Source: Aphodosoma sp045600865
GTDB taxonomy: Bacteria; Bacteroidota; Bacteroidia; Bacteroidales; Paludibacteraceae
DNA length: 25,768 bases
Assembly: GCA_045600865.1 (NCBI GenBank)
Contig: JAZRYS010000162.1
Location: forward strand, 1-25,768
Direction of reading: 5' to 3'
Position 1 is the first letter of the stretch. Each line of letters starts with the position of its first letter. Below the pieces are notes generated by a model. That model made no database searches. It saw nothing but the letters and a program-made list of their open reading frames with translations, and was not told the DNA's origin. Shown piece by piece: positions 7,193-13,421 of this stretch. Both the position numbers and the translations under genes were made by a program.

Positions 7193-8458
7193 ATGAACAG
7201 TACTGCAATAATTACAAGCTTGATTGTCTTTCTGACAGTCATAATATTGTTGGTAATCATACTGTTGATTGCCAAAAAATACCTCGTTGCTTCAGGTAAC
7301 GTCAAGATTACCCTGAACGGCGAGAAGGAGATGGAAGTTCCTGCCGGAGGCTCGCTGCTGAGCACAATGGCAAACGCTGGCGTATTCCTGCCATCAGCAT
7401 GTGGCGGCAAGGGTTCTTGCGGCCAGTGCAAATGCCAGGTGCCTGAAGGTGGCGGTCAGATTCTTCCTACAGAGACCGTTCATTTCACACGCAAGCAGAT
7501 GAAGGACAACTGGCGTCTCGGCTGTCAGGTGAAGGTCAAGAACGACCTCCAGCTGAAGGTTCCTGAGTCAGTTCTCGGTGTAAAAGAGTACGAGTGTACA
7601 GTCATCTCCAACAAGAACGTGGCTACATTCATCAAGGAGTTCAAGGTGCAGTTGCCTGAGGGTGCTCACATGGACTTCCTGCCAGGCTCTTACGCACAGA
7701 TCAAGATTCCTAAATTCGACATCAAGTATGCCGACTACGACCGTGAGCTCATCACTCCTGAATATGAAGGTGCATGGGAGAAGTTCAAGATGTTCGACCT
7801 CCGTTGCGTCAACACCGAGGAGACCATCCGTGCTTACTCTATGGCCAACTATCCTGCCGAGGGTAACGTATTCATGCTGACAGTACGTATCGCTACCCCT
7901 CCGTTCAAGCCAGACAGAAGCGGCTTCATGGATGTAAACCCTGGTATCGCTTCATCATATATCTTCTCGCTCAAACCAGGCGACAAGGTAATCATGAGTG
8001 GTCCTTACGGTGACTTCCATCCACACTTCGACACCAAGAACGAGATGATATGGGTCGGTGGTGGTGCAGGTATGGCTCCTCTGCGTGCACAGATCATGCA
8101 CATGACCAAGACTCTGCATACTATAGACCGCGAACTCCATTACTTCTATGGCGCACGTGCCCTCAACGAGGTATTCTATCTTGAGGACTTCCTCGGCATA
8201 GAGAAAGAGTTCCCTAACTTCCACTTCCACCTTGCTCTGGACCGTCCAGACCCTAAGGCTGACGAAGCAGGAGTTAAATATACAGCAGGCTTCGTTCACA
8301 ATGTAATGTATGAGACATACCTCAAGGATCATGAGGCTCCAGAGGATATCGAATACTACATGTGCGGCCCTGGCCCAATGTCGAAGGCAGTCGTCAATAT
8401 GCTTGACGGCCTTGGCGTTGACCCAGAATCAATAATGTATGACAACTTCGGTGGATAA
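7193..8458 (+). CDS. nqrF: Na+-NQR subunit F (NADH dehydrogenase subunit)
   Basis: NqrF is the electron entry point: NADH to FAD to a 2Fe-2S centre. From the ATG at 7193 it has 421 residues. An N-terminal membrane helix (residues 5-28) is followed by a plant-type ferredoxin domain with Cys70, Cys76, Cys79 and Cys111. An FAD-binding domain carries RAYS (213-216), and the NADH-binding domain has GGGAGMAP (289-296) and MCGPGPM (390-396), where Cys391 is the conserved NADH-site cysteine. The frame could be extended four codons to a GTG at 7181 overlapping nqrE, but the ATG gives the normal NqrF N-terminus. It is the last gene of the operon, followed directly by a terminator. Confidence 0.97.
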   Translation: MNSTAIITSLIVFLTVIILLVIILLIAKKYLVASGNVKITLNGEKEMEVPAGGSLLSTMANAGVFLPSACGGKGSCGQCKCQVPEGGGQILPTETVHFTRKQMKDNWRLGCQVKVKNDLQLKVPESVLGVKEYECTVISNKNVATFIKEFKVQLPEGAHMDFLPGSYAQIKIPKFDIKYADYDRELITPEYEGAWEKFKMFDLRCVNTEETIRAYSMANYPAEGNVFMLTVRIATPPFKPDRSGFMDVNPGIASSYIFSLKPGDKVIMSGPYGDFHPHFDTKNEMIWVGGGAGMAPLRAQIMHMTKTLHTIDRELHYFYGARALNEVFYLEDFLGIEKEFPNFHFHLALDRPDPKADEAGVKYTAGFVHNVMYETYLKDHEAPEDIEYYMCGPGPMSKAVVNMLDGLGVDPESIMYDNFGG

Positions 8459-8460
8459 AT

Positions 8461-8497
8461 AAACAAGGGGTTCTCAATCTAGAGCCCCTTGTTTTAT
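8461..8497 (+). terminator. intrinsic terminator of the nqr operon
   Basis: AAACAAGGGG (8461-8470) pairs perfectly with CCCCTTGTTT (8485-8494). The stem can extend inward by four more pairs, one of them G-U, leaving a 6-nt loop, and is followed by TTTTATTAT. The complementary A-run on the left suggests it may work for leftward transcription as well. Confidence 0.85.
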
Positions 8498-8506
8498 TAT
8501 AAATCT

Positions 8507-8535
8507 TCTAGATATTCTAGTTACTCTAGATATTC
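8507..8535. repeat. 11-bp direct repeat with internal palindrome
   Basis: TCTAGATATTC occurs at 8507-8517 and again at 8525-8535, 18 nt apart. The first copy lies within the inverted repeat CTAGA-TAT-TCTAG (8508-8520). It sits between the nqr terminator and the end of the convergent flavodoxin gene. It is AT-rich with no known function. Confidence 0.45.
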
Positions 8536-8544
8536 AATATAACT

Positions 8545-9018
8545 CTATAGCATAAATCCATCCTGCCAATTGTAGCTGCTATATCTCTTTCTCAGAAAAG
8601 CCACAGCCTTTTCAATAGTGTCGCCACCGGATGTTGCGAAAGGAATGAGCACCTTGCCGTCAAGGATGTTGTTCTCTATCCACGACTGGATGATGCGGGG
8701 ACATGTGCCATACCAGATTGGAAAACCGAGATAGATTGTGTCGTAAGGCTCAATCCATGTACAGACCTTAATCATTGGACGCTCGAAAGTGTCGGCAGCC
8801 TCCTTACGGGTGCGGCACTCAGGATTACGCCAGTCGAGGTCAGCCTCGGTATAAGGCTCAAATTCAAGAATACGCCATAGCTCACTGCCATGCTCGGCGG
8901 CAAGCTTTTCGGCAGCTGCCTTTGTCGTGCCAGTGGCAGAAAAGTAGGCAACAAGACTCTTGGCATAGATAGCCTGCGAGGCAACCAAGAGCATCAATGC
9001 AAAAACAATCTTTTTCAT
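8545..9018 (-). CDS. exported flavodoxin-like protein
   Basis: A 157-residue flavodoxin fold with an N-terminal signal peptide (MKKIVFALMLLVASQAIYA, cleavage after the last Ala), so it should act outside the cytoplasm, an unusual place for a flavodoxin. The FMN phosphate loop follows directly: VAYFSATGTTKAAAEKLA. FPIWYGTCPRIIQSWIE and IPFATSGGD are the other flavin-contact blocks of Flavodoxin_4-type proteins. An ATG three codons upstream (9027) is also possible; the later one gives the better signal peptide. The ATPase gene upstream ends at 9036 with only a few bases between, so the two are probably co-transcribed although nothing obvious links them. The redox partner is unknown. Confidence 0.85.
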   Translation of the reverse strand: MKKIVFALMLLVASQAIYAKSLVAYFSATGTTKAAAEKLAAEHGSELWRILEFEPYTEADLDWRNPECRTRKEAADTFERPMIKVCTWIEPYDTIYLGFPIWYGTCPRIIQSWIENNILDGKVLIPFATSGGDTIEKAVAFLRKRYSSYNWQDGFML

Positions 9019-9035
9019 ATCTGTCATGTTTTATA

Positions 9036-10472
9036 TTATATTATATCATCGAGTGTAATTATCTTCTGAAAATCAGAATAATATTCATTATGTGTCAAGC
9101 CGTATGTCGTAACAAGCGTTGAATGTACATTTTTGCGTGTATGCGAAGATATCTCTTCGATACGGGAATTGACAATACGGGAATATGCCTTGTCAACTGA
9201 GAAATCGCCACGTAAAAACTTCATCTCGCAGACGTTGATTATATGGTCAGAACGGTCGATAATCAAGTCGATCTGCATACCATCCTTGTTATTGCCACCG
9301 ACAGCAATGTAAGAAGAAACCTTGGCAGCCACACCAGCTATTCCAAGAGCTTGCTTAATCTTTTCTATATGGGTGAAACATACCTCTTCGAAAGCAATTC
9401 CTCGCCAACTCACCACCGCAGGAAGATTCTGGTTTTCCAACCAGTAGTTGCCTGGCTCAATATTTTTCGCTTCCTTAAAATGAAGCCAGAACCAACAGAA
9501 GGAATCCGTCAACTTGTAATGATTCTGTCGCAAAGAATAACCGTATGGCACGTAATGTGTGATGAAATCAGACTCTTCGAGTGCTTTGAGATAGGACGAG
9601 AGCATTCCTCCGTACGGCAGGCCTGTGCCTTTGGCTATCTGCTCGCGCGTGAAACCTGCATGACGTGTTGCAAGGAAAGAGACAATGTTCTTCATGTCGT
9701 CAGGATTGGAGAATATTGAGGCGAACAACTGGTTGAATTCATTCTCCAACTTTGCATTCTTGACAAAGAAAAGATTATCGATATTTTGGGCGACACTCAT
9801 CGATGGCAAGAAGTAATCCATATAATAAGGTATTCCACCCAAAGCCATGTACGACTCCACCACATCGTACGACTTCATCGGTATTCCACGGCTTCGGTAG
9901 AACTCGGCACATTCAGACAGCGAGAAAGGGGCAAGTTTTATCTTATCAGTCAGACGGCCATAAAGTCCACCTTTGGCATGCACTAATTTATTGGTAATCC
10001 ACGAAGTGGCACTTCCACAGACAATCAGGAATACCGATTTGTGATAGTTAGCCCAACCATTCCAGAAATTCTCAAGCCCTTTGATGAATCCTGAACGGGG
10101 AGTGTCCATCCATGGCATCTCGTCTATGAAAACCACCTGACGCTTGCCATCCGCTTTACGTTCAAGCAGTTTCTCAAGCAAGAAAAATGCCTCAAGCCAG
10201 TCCTTAGGTTGTGATTCTCCCTCAAGTCCATACTTGACCAATGAAAAATAGAAACTCTTCAATTGGTCAGTGGTGGCAGATTCCGCTGTGGCATTGTCCG
10301 CTGGCGAGAGTCCTGTATGGTGAAAAGCAAATTCATCACCATACATCTCCTTGATGAGATACGTTTTTCCCACCCTTCGGCGGCCATAGACTGCAATAAA
10401 TTCAGCCTCCGAACCGTTATAACGTCTCGTAAGTTCCTCAACTTCACGCCTTCTGCCAATTACGTTAGCCAT
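9036..10472 (-). CDS. AAA ATPase, ATPase_2 / DUF234 family
   Basis: A 478-residue protein of the archaeal-type ATPase family. From the ATG at 10472 it begins MANVIGRRREVEELTRRY, the usual start of the family. Walker A is GRRRVGKT (30-37), Walker B VVFIDE (113-118), and GSATSWI near 153-159 is the sensor block. A winged-helix region follows (about 265-330). The C-terminal DUF234 region carries a PD-(D/E)xK-like nuclease pattern: Glu362/363, Asp402 and Glu416-x-Lys418. The longer frame to 10511 is rejected because it would start inside the promoter at 10498-10529. Bacteroidales carry many such genes; suggested roles in defence or DNA handling are unproven. The exported flavodoxin gene follows closely. 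Confidence 0.85.
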   Translation of the reverse strand: MANVIGRRREVEELTRRYNGSEAEFIAVYGRRRVGKTYLIKEMYGDEFAFHHTGLSPADNATAESATTDQLKSFYFSLVKYGLEGESQPKDWLEAFFLLEKLLERKADGKRQVVFIDEMPWMDTPRSGFIKGLENFWNGWANYHKSVFLIVCGSATSWITNKLVHAKGGLYGRLTDKIKLAPFSLSECAEFYRSRGIPMKSYDVVESYMALGGIPYYMDYFLPSMSVAQNIDNLFFVKNAKLENEFNQLFASIFSNPDDMKNIVSFLATRHAGFTREQIAKGTGLPYGGMLSSYLKALEESDFITHYVPYGYSLRQNHYKLTDSFCWFWLHFKEAKNIEPGNYWLENQNLPAVVSWRGIAFEEVCFTHIEKIKQALGIAGVAAKVSSYIAVGGNNKDGMQIDLIIDRSDHIINVCEMKFLRGDFSVDKAYSRIVNSRIEEISSHTRKNVHSTLVTTYGLTHNEYYSDFQKIITLDDII

Positions 10473-10497
10473 AAACTGTCCATTTATAATTCCGCTG

Positions 10498-10529
10498 CAA
10501 AGGTACAACAATTATTTCAATCCACCAAA
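10498..10529 (-). promoter_or_regulatory. promoter of the ATPase gene
   Basis: On the minus strand TTTG (10529-10526), 20 nt, TACCTTTG (10505-10498). The transcript should start near 10491, about 20 nt before the ATG at 10472. This fixes the gene start. Confidence 0.75.
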
Positions 10530-10541
10530 TATTTTGGCTAT

Positions 10542-10639
10542 AATCCGCCACGAAAGGGGTAAAAAAGCCGTTCGTGGCGGATTTTAGGGGTTATATCCCG
10601 CCACGAAAGGGATAAAAAGGCCGTTCGTGGCGGAATATA
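10542..10639. repeat. tandem pair of long hairpin repeats, 53-bp period
   Basis: Two copies of the same palindromic unit. In copy 1, AATCCGCCACGAA (10542-10554) pairs perfectly with TTCGTGGCGGATT (10571-10583). In copy 2, CCGCCACGAA (10598-10607) pairs with TTCGTGGCGG (10624-10633); after one mismatch the pairing continues for five more A-T pairs (10592-10596 with 10635-10639). The 16-nt loops are nearly identical (aggggtaaaaaagccg and agggataaaaaggccg). The unit resembles REP-like or mobile hairpin elements. It lies about 12 bp upstream of the ATPase promoter and downstream of the tRNA. Confidence 0.85.
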
Positions 10640-10672
10640 GGCAAATGAAGGTTTAGCAATGCAAGTGAATTC

Positions 10673-10694
10673 TGTGGTGCAAATGTGGTGCAAA
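10673..10694. repeat. perfect tandem duplication of 11 bp
   Basis: TGTGGTGCAAA at 10673-10683 is repeated without a gap at 10684-10694. It lies between the tandem hairpins and the tRNA terminator. It may be a scar or recombinase arm-type site next to the tRNA gene, but no integrase gene is in the window. Confidence 0.6.
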
Positions 10695-10699
10695 ACCAT

Positions 10700-10746
10700 A
10701 AAAAAGGAAACTCCAGAAATTTGATAAACAAATCTCTGGAGTTTCC
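10700..10746 (-). terminator. intrinsic terminator of the tRNA gene
   Basis: On the minus strand GGAAACTCCAGA (10746-10735) pairs with TCTGGAGTTTCC (10717-10706), with an inner ATTTG/CAAAT stem and a 5-nt loop, followed by TTTTTT. It lies just past the 3' end of the leftward tRNA. Confidence 0.85.
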
Positions 10747-10752
10747 AAGAAG

Positions 10753-10827
10753 TGGTCCCACTAGGGCTTGAACCTAGGACCCCCTGATTATGAGTCAGGT
10801 GCTACTAACCAACTGAGCTATGAGACC
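10753..10827 (-). tRNA. tRNA with anticodon CAT (elongator Met, or Ile2)
   Basis: The minus strand folds into a full cloverleaf of 75 nt: acceptor GGTCTCA/TGGGACC with discriminator A, anticodon stem CCTGA/TCAGG with loop CTCATAA (anticodon CAT at 10792-10790), and T stem CTAGG/CCTAG with loop TTCAAGC. CCA is not encoded. The acceptor begins with a paired G, so it is not the initiator tRNA. Both elongator Met and lysidine-modified Ile2 tRNAs can have this loop; Met is more likely. The D arm is slightly irregular (GCTC opposite TAGC, one mismatch). Confidence 0.93.
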
Positions 10828-10857
10828 AATGCTTTGCCATTATCTGGAAAAGCGGTG

Positions 10858-10888
10858 CAAAGGTACAACTTTTCTCGGACATGGCAAA
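10858..10888 (-). promoter_or_regulatory. promoter of the tRNA gene
   Basis: On the minus strand TTTG (10888-10885), 19 nt, TACCTTTG (10865-10858). The transcript would start near 10851, about 24 nt before the tRNA. It begins within 25 bp of the rubrerythrin stop codon. Confidence 0.8.
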
Positions 10889-10908
10889 GCTTTTTTATGA
10901 AAAAATTT

Positions 10909-11454
10909 TTATTTACCGAAGTACCTCTTATACAGGCCTTCAAAGCCCTTACCATGGCGAGCTTCGTCCTTAGCCATCTCATGAACTGTGTCGTGGATAG
11001 CGTCGAGATTAGCTTCTTTCGCGTTCTTAGCGATGCGCATCTTGTCTGCACAGGCGCCAGCCTCTGCATTCATACGCTTCTCGAGGTTAGTCTTGGTATC
11101 CCAGACAACGTCACCAAGCAACTCAGCGAACTTAGCGCAATGTTCAGCTTCTTCGAAAGCGTAACGCTTGAACGCCTCAGCAATTTCAGGATAACCCTCG
11201 CGGTCAGCCTGACGGCTCATTGCAAGATACATACCAACCTCAGTAGCCTCGCCCATGAAATGAGCGTTGAGATCCTTGATCATCTCCTCAGTTGTTCCCT
11301 CCTTGGCAACACCAATGACATGCTCAGTAACGAAATTGAGTTCGCCTTCCTCCAGTTTCTCGAACTTCTCCTTTGGCTGTTTACACTGTGGGCAACGTTC
11401 TGGTGCCTCTGGTCCTTCGTGTACATAACCGCACACCTTGCAAATCCATTTCAT
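10909..11454 (-). CDS. rubrerythrin with N-terminal rubredoxin domain
   Basis: A 181-residue non-haem iron protein that reduces hydrogen peroxide in the cytoplasm of anaerobes. The rubredoxin domain comes first, with Cys5, Cys8, Cys21 and Cys24 holding one iron. The ferritin-like four-helix domain follows and carries the diiron ligands: Glu in FMGEATEVGMY (67-75), Glu102-x2-His105 in EEAEH, Glu131, and Glu164-x2-His167 in DEARH. This order is reversed relative to classical rubrerythrin ('reverse rubrerythrin'). It is monocistronic with its own promoter. Likely expressed under oxygen or peroxide stress, though no operator is visible. Confidence 0.93.
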   Translation of the reverse strand: MKWICKVCGYVHEGPEAPERCPQCKQPKEKFEKLEEGELNFVTEHVIGVAKEGTTEEMIKDLNAHFMGEATEVGMYLAMSRQADREGYPEIAEAFKRYAFEEAEHCAKFAELLGDVVWDTKTNLEKRMNAEAGACADKMRIAKNAKEANLDAIHDTVHEMAKDEARHGKGFEGLYKRYFGK

Positions 11455-11498
11455 AATGATATGTTTATGTTATTAATTTTGTGGATATATTTCCATTG

Positions 11499-11530
11499 CA
11501 AAGGTACGGATTTTTCACGAAACAGCCAAA
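11499..11530 (-). promoter_or_regulatory. promoter of rubrerythrin
   Basis: On the minus strand TTTG (11530-11527), 20 nt, TACCTTTG (11506-11499). Transcription starts near 11492, leaving a leader of about 38 nt. It is divergent from the SDR promoter at 11576-11606. Confidence 0.8.
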
Positions 11531-11575
11531 GATAAAAACAATAATTTTGACAGCAAAAATTAATGAGATTTTACC

Positions 11576-11606
11576 TATGCCAATTGACATTTTTTTTGTA
11601 CCTTTG
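11576..11606 (+). promoter_or_regulatory. promoter of the YdfG-like SDR gene
   Basis: TATG (11576-11579, one mismatch to TTTG), 19 nt, TACCTTTG (11599-11606). The transcript would start near 11613, 18 nt before the ATG at 11631. Confidence 0.7.
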
Positions 11607-11630
11607 CAGTCCGAAAAACACATATATTAT

Positions 11631-12392
11631 ATGAAGAAAATAGCACTCATAACTGGCGCAACATCAGGTATTGGACGCGCCACGGCAATGGCATTGGCCG
11701 ATGAAGGTTACAGTCTGATTATCACCGGAAGACGCAACGACCGTCTGCAGGAAATGAAGCAATTCATAGAGATGAGCCGCCACATTGAGGTTATAGCACT
11801 GAACTTTGACGTACGCCAGAAAGAGCAAGTGGAAGAAGCGATAGCGTCACTTAAAGGCGAATGGCGCAACATCGATGTACTTGTCAACAATGCCGGTCTG
11901 GCCGTAGGGCTCGACCCAATCCAGGAAGGTCTGATTGAAGACTGGGAACGCATGATTGACACCAACGTGAAGGGACTTCTCTATGTATCACATGCCGTTG
12001 CCCCTCTGATGTGCGAGCGCAAGAAGGGACACATCGTGAATTTATGCTCAACAGCCGGCAAAGAGGTCTATCCAAAAGGCAACGTCTATTGTGCAACCAA
12101 ACATGCCGTAGATGCCATCTCGAAGGGTATGCGCATCGACATGCTGCCATACGGAATCAAGGTGACTAACATCTGCCCTGGTGCAGTAGAGACAGAATTC
12201 TCGATGGTGCGCTTCAAAGACAACAAGGAAAAGGCCGATGCAACATACAAAGGGTACAAACCATTGGTCGGTGAAGACATTGCAAACCTGATTCGTTTCG
12301 CTGTCACATTGCCAGACCATGTATGCATCAACGACCTAGTAGTGACACCAAAGGCTCAGGCCAACGCAACAAACATATTCCGTGGCGAGTAA
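11631..12392 (+). CDS. YdfG-like short-chain dehydrogenase (3-hydroxy acid type)
   Basis: A 253-residue classical SDR. TGATSGIG (8-15) is the cofactor loop, and GRR at 33-35 suggests NADP(H). NNAG (86-89) and the triad Ser140, Tyr153 and Lys157 (YCATK) are all present. Blocks such as WRNIDVLVNNAGLAVG, EDWERMIDTNVKGLLYV and PGAVETEFSMVRFK closely resemble E. coli YdfG, which oxidises L-allo-threonine, serine and 3-hydroxy acids. The frame extends upstream to 11481, but the promoter fixes the start at 11631. The stop lies inside the start region of the next gene (11-nt overlap), so the two are co-transcribed. Exact substrate not provable here. Confidence 0.9.
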   Translation: MKKIALITGATSGIGRATAMALADEGYSLIITGRRNDRLQEMKQFIEMSRHIEVIALNFDVRQKEQVEEAIASLKGEWRNIDVLVNNAGLAVGLDPIQEGLIEDWERMIDTNVKGLLYVSHAVAPLMCERKKGHIVNLCSTAGKEVYPKGNVYCATKHAVDAISKGMRIDMLPYGIKVTNICPGAVETEFSMVRFKDNKEKADATYKGYKPLVGEDIANLIRFAVTLPDHVCINDLVVTPKAQANATNIFRGE

Positions 12393-12945
12393 GAACAAAT
12401 TCTATGTTGTCTGGCGCGGCAGGATGACAGGGGTCTTCAGGTCGTGGGAAGAATGCAAGGTACAGATTGACGGCTATGCAGGGGCACAATATCGTGGCTA
12501 CCCCACTCTTGAAGAGGCCAACGAAGCATTCAAGAAAAGCTACTGGCGCGACATAGTGGAGAGGAAACAGGCAGAAGCAAAGATTGAGTTACCGCAAAGG
12601 GCACTCATTGTTTCTGCCCATGTTGATGCTGAAGGGACAATGTATTACGAAGGCATTGACAACGACCAGAAGAACACACTCTTCCGCTCGCCGATGTTTC
12701 AGGATGCCAACCAGAATGTCGGTGATTTCCTCGGAATAGTTCACGCACTGGCACTGTTGAAACAGACCAACGACGCACGGCCAGTTGTCACTTCGTCAAG
12801 AACCGCTCTATCGTGGATAACGCACAAGAATCCAAAGACCTCGCTTGCAAGGACGGTCAACAACACCAGAGTCTTCGACTTGCTCTATCGAGCAACGACA
12901 TGGCTAAACAACAATAGTTTTCCCAACGAGATAATCATTCACTAA
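12382..12945 (+). CDS. RNase H-like protein with hybrid-binding domain, catalytic residues replaced
   Basis: A 187-residue protein starting with GTG. Residues 5-50 (KFYVVWRGRMTGVFRSWEEC, then QIDGYAGAQYRGYPTLEEA) are a well-preserved RNA:DNA hybrid-binding (viroplasmin/RNase HI N-terminal) domain. Residues 74-180 align with the RNase H domain of Bacteroidetes RNase HI, but the usual acidic tetrad is altered. The first Asp (family VDA) is Ser78 in IVSA; the Glu of GEFLAIVH is Asp115 in GDFLGIVH; the Asp of YSDS is Ser138 in VTSS; and the last Asp is missing because the protein stops about 20 residues early, at EIIIH, before the usual C-terminal block. It is probably a non-catalytic hybrid-binding protein or a decaying paralogue. 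It overlaps the SDR gene by 11 nt. Confidence 0.85.
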   Translation: MASKNKFYVVWRGRMTGVFRSWEECKVQIDGYAGAQYRGYPTLEEANEAFKKSYWRDIVERKQAEAKIELPQRALIVSAHVDAEGTMYYEGIDNDQKNTLFRSPMFQDANQNVGDFLGIVHALALLKQTNDARPVVTSSRTALSWITHKNPKTSLARTVNNTRVFDLLYRATTWLNNNSFPNEIIIH

Positions 12946-12947
12946 AC

Positions 12948-12989
12948 AATAAAGAGAGCGAGAGGTTATTATGCCTCTCGCTCTTTATT
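12948..12989. terminator. bidirectional terminator
   Basis: AGAGCGAGAGG (12955-12965) pairs with CCTCTCGCTCT (12974-12984). After a 2-nt bulge on the left, AATAA pairs with TTATT. The 8-nt loop and flanking A- and T-runs fit termination from both sides between convergent genes. Confidence 0.8.
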
Positions 12990-13007
12990 CATGTAGGAAA
13001 AATAAGA

Positions 13008-13409
13008 TCAGAATTTTGGTTTGAAAATCTCCGAATAGATTATTGCCCGCTTGGCATCGTCTGGATTCTCGAGCGAGTATTCGGACGATGGCATATCAAT
13101 TTCCGATGCTATTATCGGGTTAGCATTATCATTTCCGCAAGTTGACCGTACTCCTTCTTCTGAGGGAGTACTCATACTATTGTCACGCTTGTGTTTTTGT
13201 TTTTTTGCCTTTATGAACGACTGTTGCTGAACTTCAGTAGCAACAAAGGCTTCTTCCGCATCCTGGCTCATGTCAACGTTTTGGGGTTGCACACGAGTAA
13301 AAGTCTTTGCGTTCTTCTTTGTTTTCAGAATGACTGAAACCAGCCAAATCACTACGCCAATTGTTACAATGACGGAAGAACCTGCGGATAATAATAGGGA
13401 TATCAACAT
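13008..13409 (-). CDS. small membrane-anchored protein of unknown function
   Basis: A 133-residue protein with one N-terminal membrane helix (about residues 2-28, LISLLLSAGSSVIVTIGVVI then WLVSVILK), a basic patch, a long low-complexity polar middle rich in Gln, Lys and Ser, and a short C-terminal motif DDAKRAIIYSEIFKPKF. That compact ending looks like a conserved recognition segment. It lies 12 nt after the metallopeptidase gene and is the last gene of the five-gene operon. I recognise no family; it may tether or regulate a partner at the inner membrane. Confidence 0.7.
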   Translation of the reverse strand: MLISLLLSAGSSVIVTIGVVIWLVSVILKTKKNAKTFTRVQPQNVDMSQDAEEAFVATEVQQQSFIKAKKQKHKRDNSMSTPSEEGVRSTCGNDNANPIIASEIDMPSSEYSLENPDDAKRAIIYSEIFKPKF

Positions 13410-13421
13410 TTTCTACAAAAC

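Noticed and set aside
8545..9018. Flavodoxin as the BilS-type partner of the flavin reductase at 16286-17515 (bilirubin reduction)
   Set aside because: The genes are 7 kb apart in different transcripts, the flavodoxin is exported, and the ene-reductase sits with an SRD5A homologue instead.
10473..10511. Upstream start for the ATPase gene
   Set aside because: The ATG at 10511 lies within the promoter, and the family N-terminus begins at 10472.
8545..10529. ATPase plus flavodoxin as a toxin-antitoxin or defence pair
   Set aside because: Neither resembles a known toxin or antitoxin, and the flavodoxin has a signal peptide; co-transcription alone is not enough.
10542..10639. Two similar repeats resembling a short CRISPR array
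   Set aside because: Only two units, each a full palindrome with a conserved loop rather than repeats with unique spacers of constant size; no cas genes nearby.
11481..11630. 50-residue N-terminal extension of the YdfG-like SDR
   Set aside because: It spans the promoter of the gene itself and SDRs begin just before the TGxxxGIG loop.
12382..12945. Calling the RNase H-like gene a pseudogene
   Set aside because: The frame has no internal stop or frameshift, the hybrid-binding domain is well kept and the gene is coupled to its neighbour, so a working non-catalytic protein cannot be excluded.
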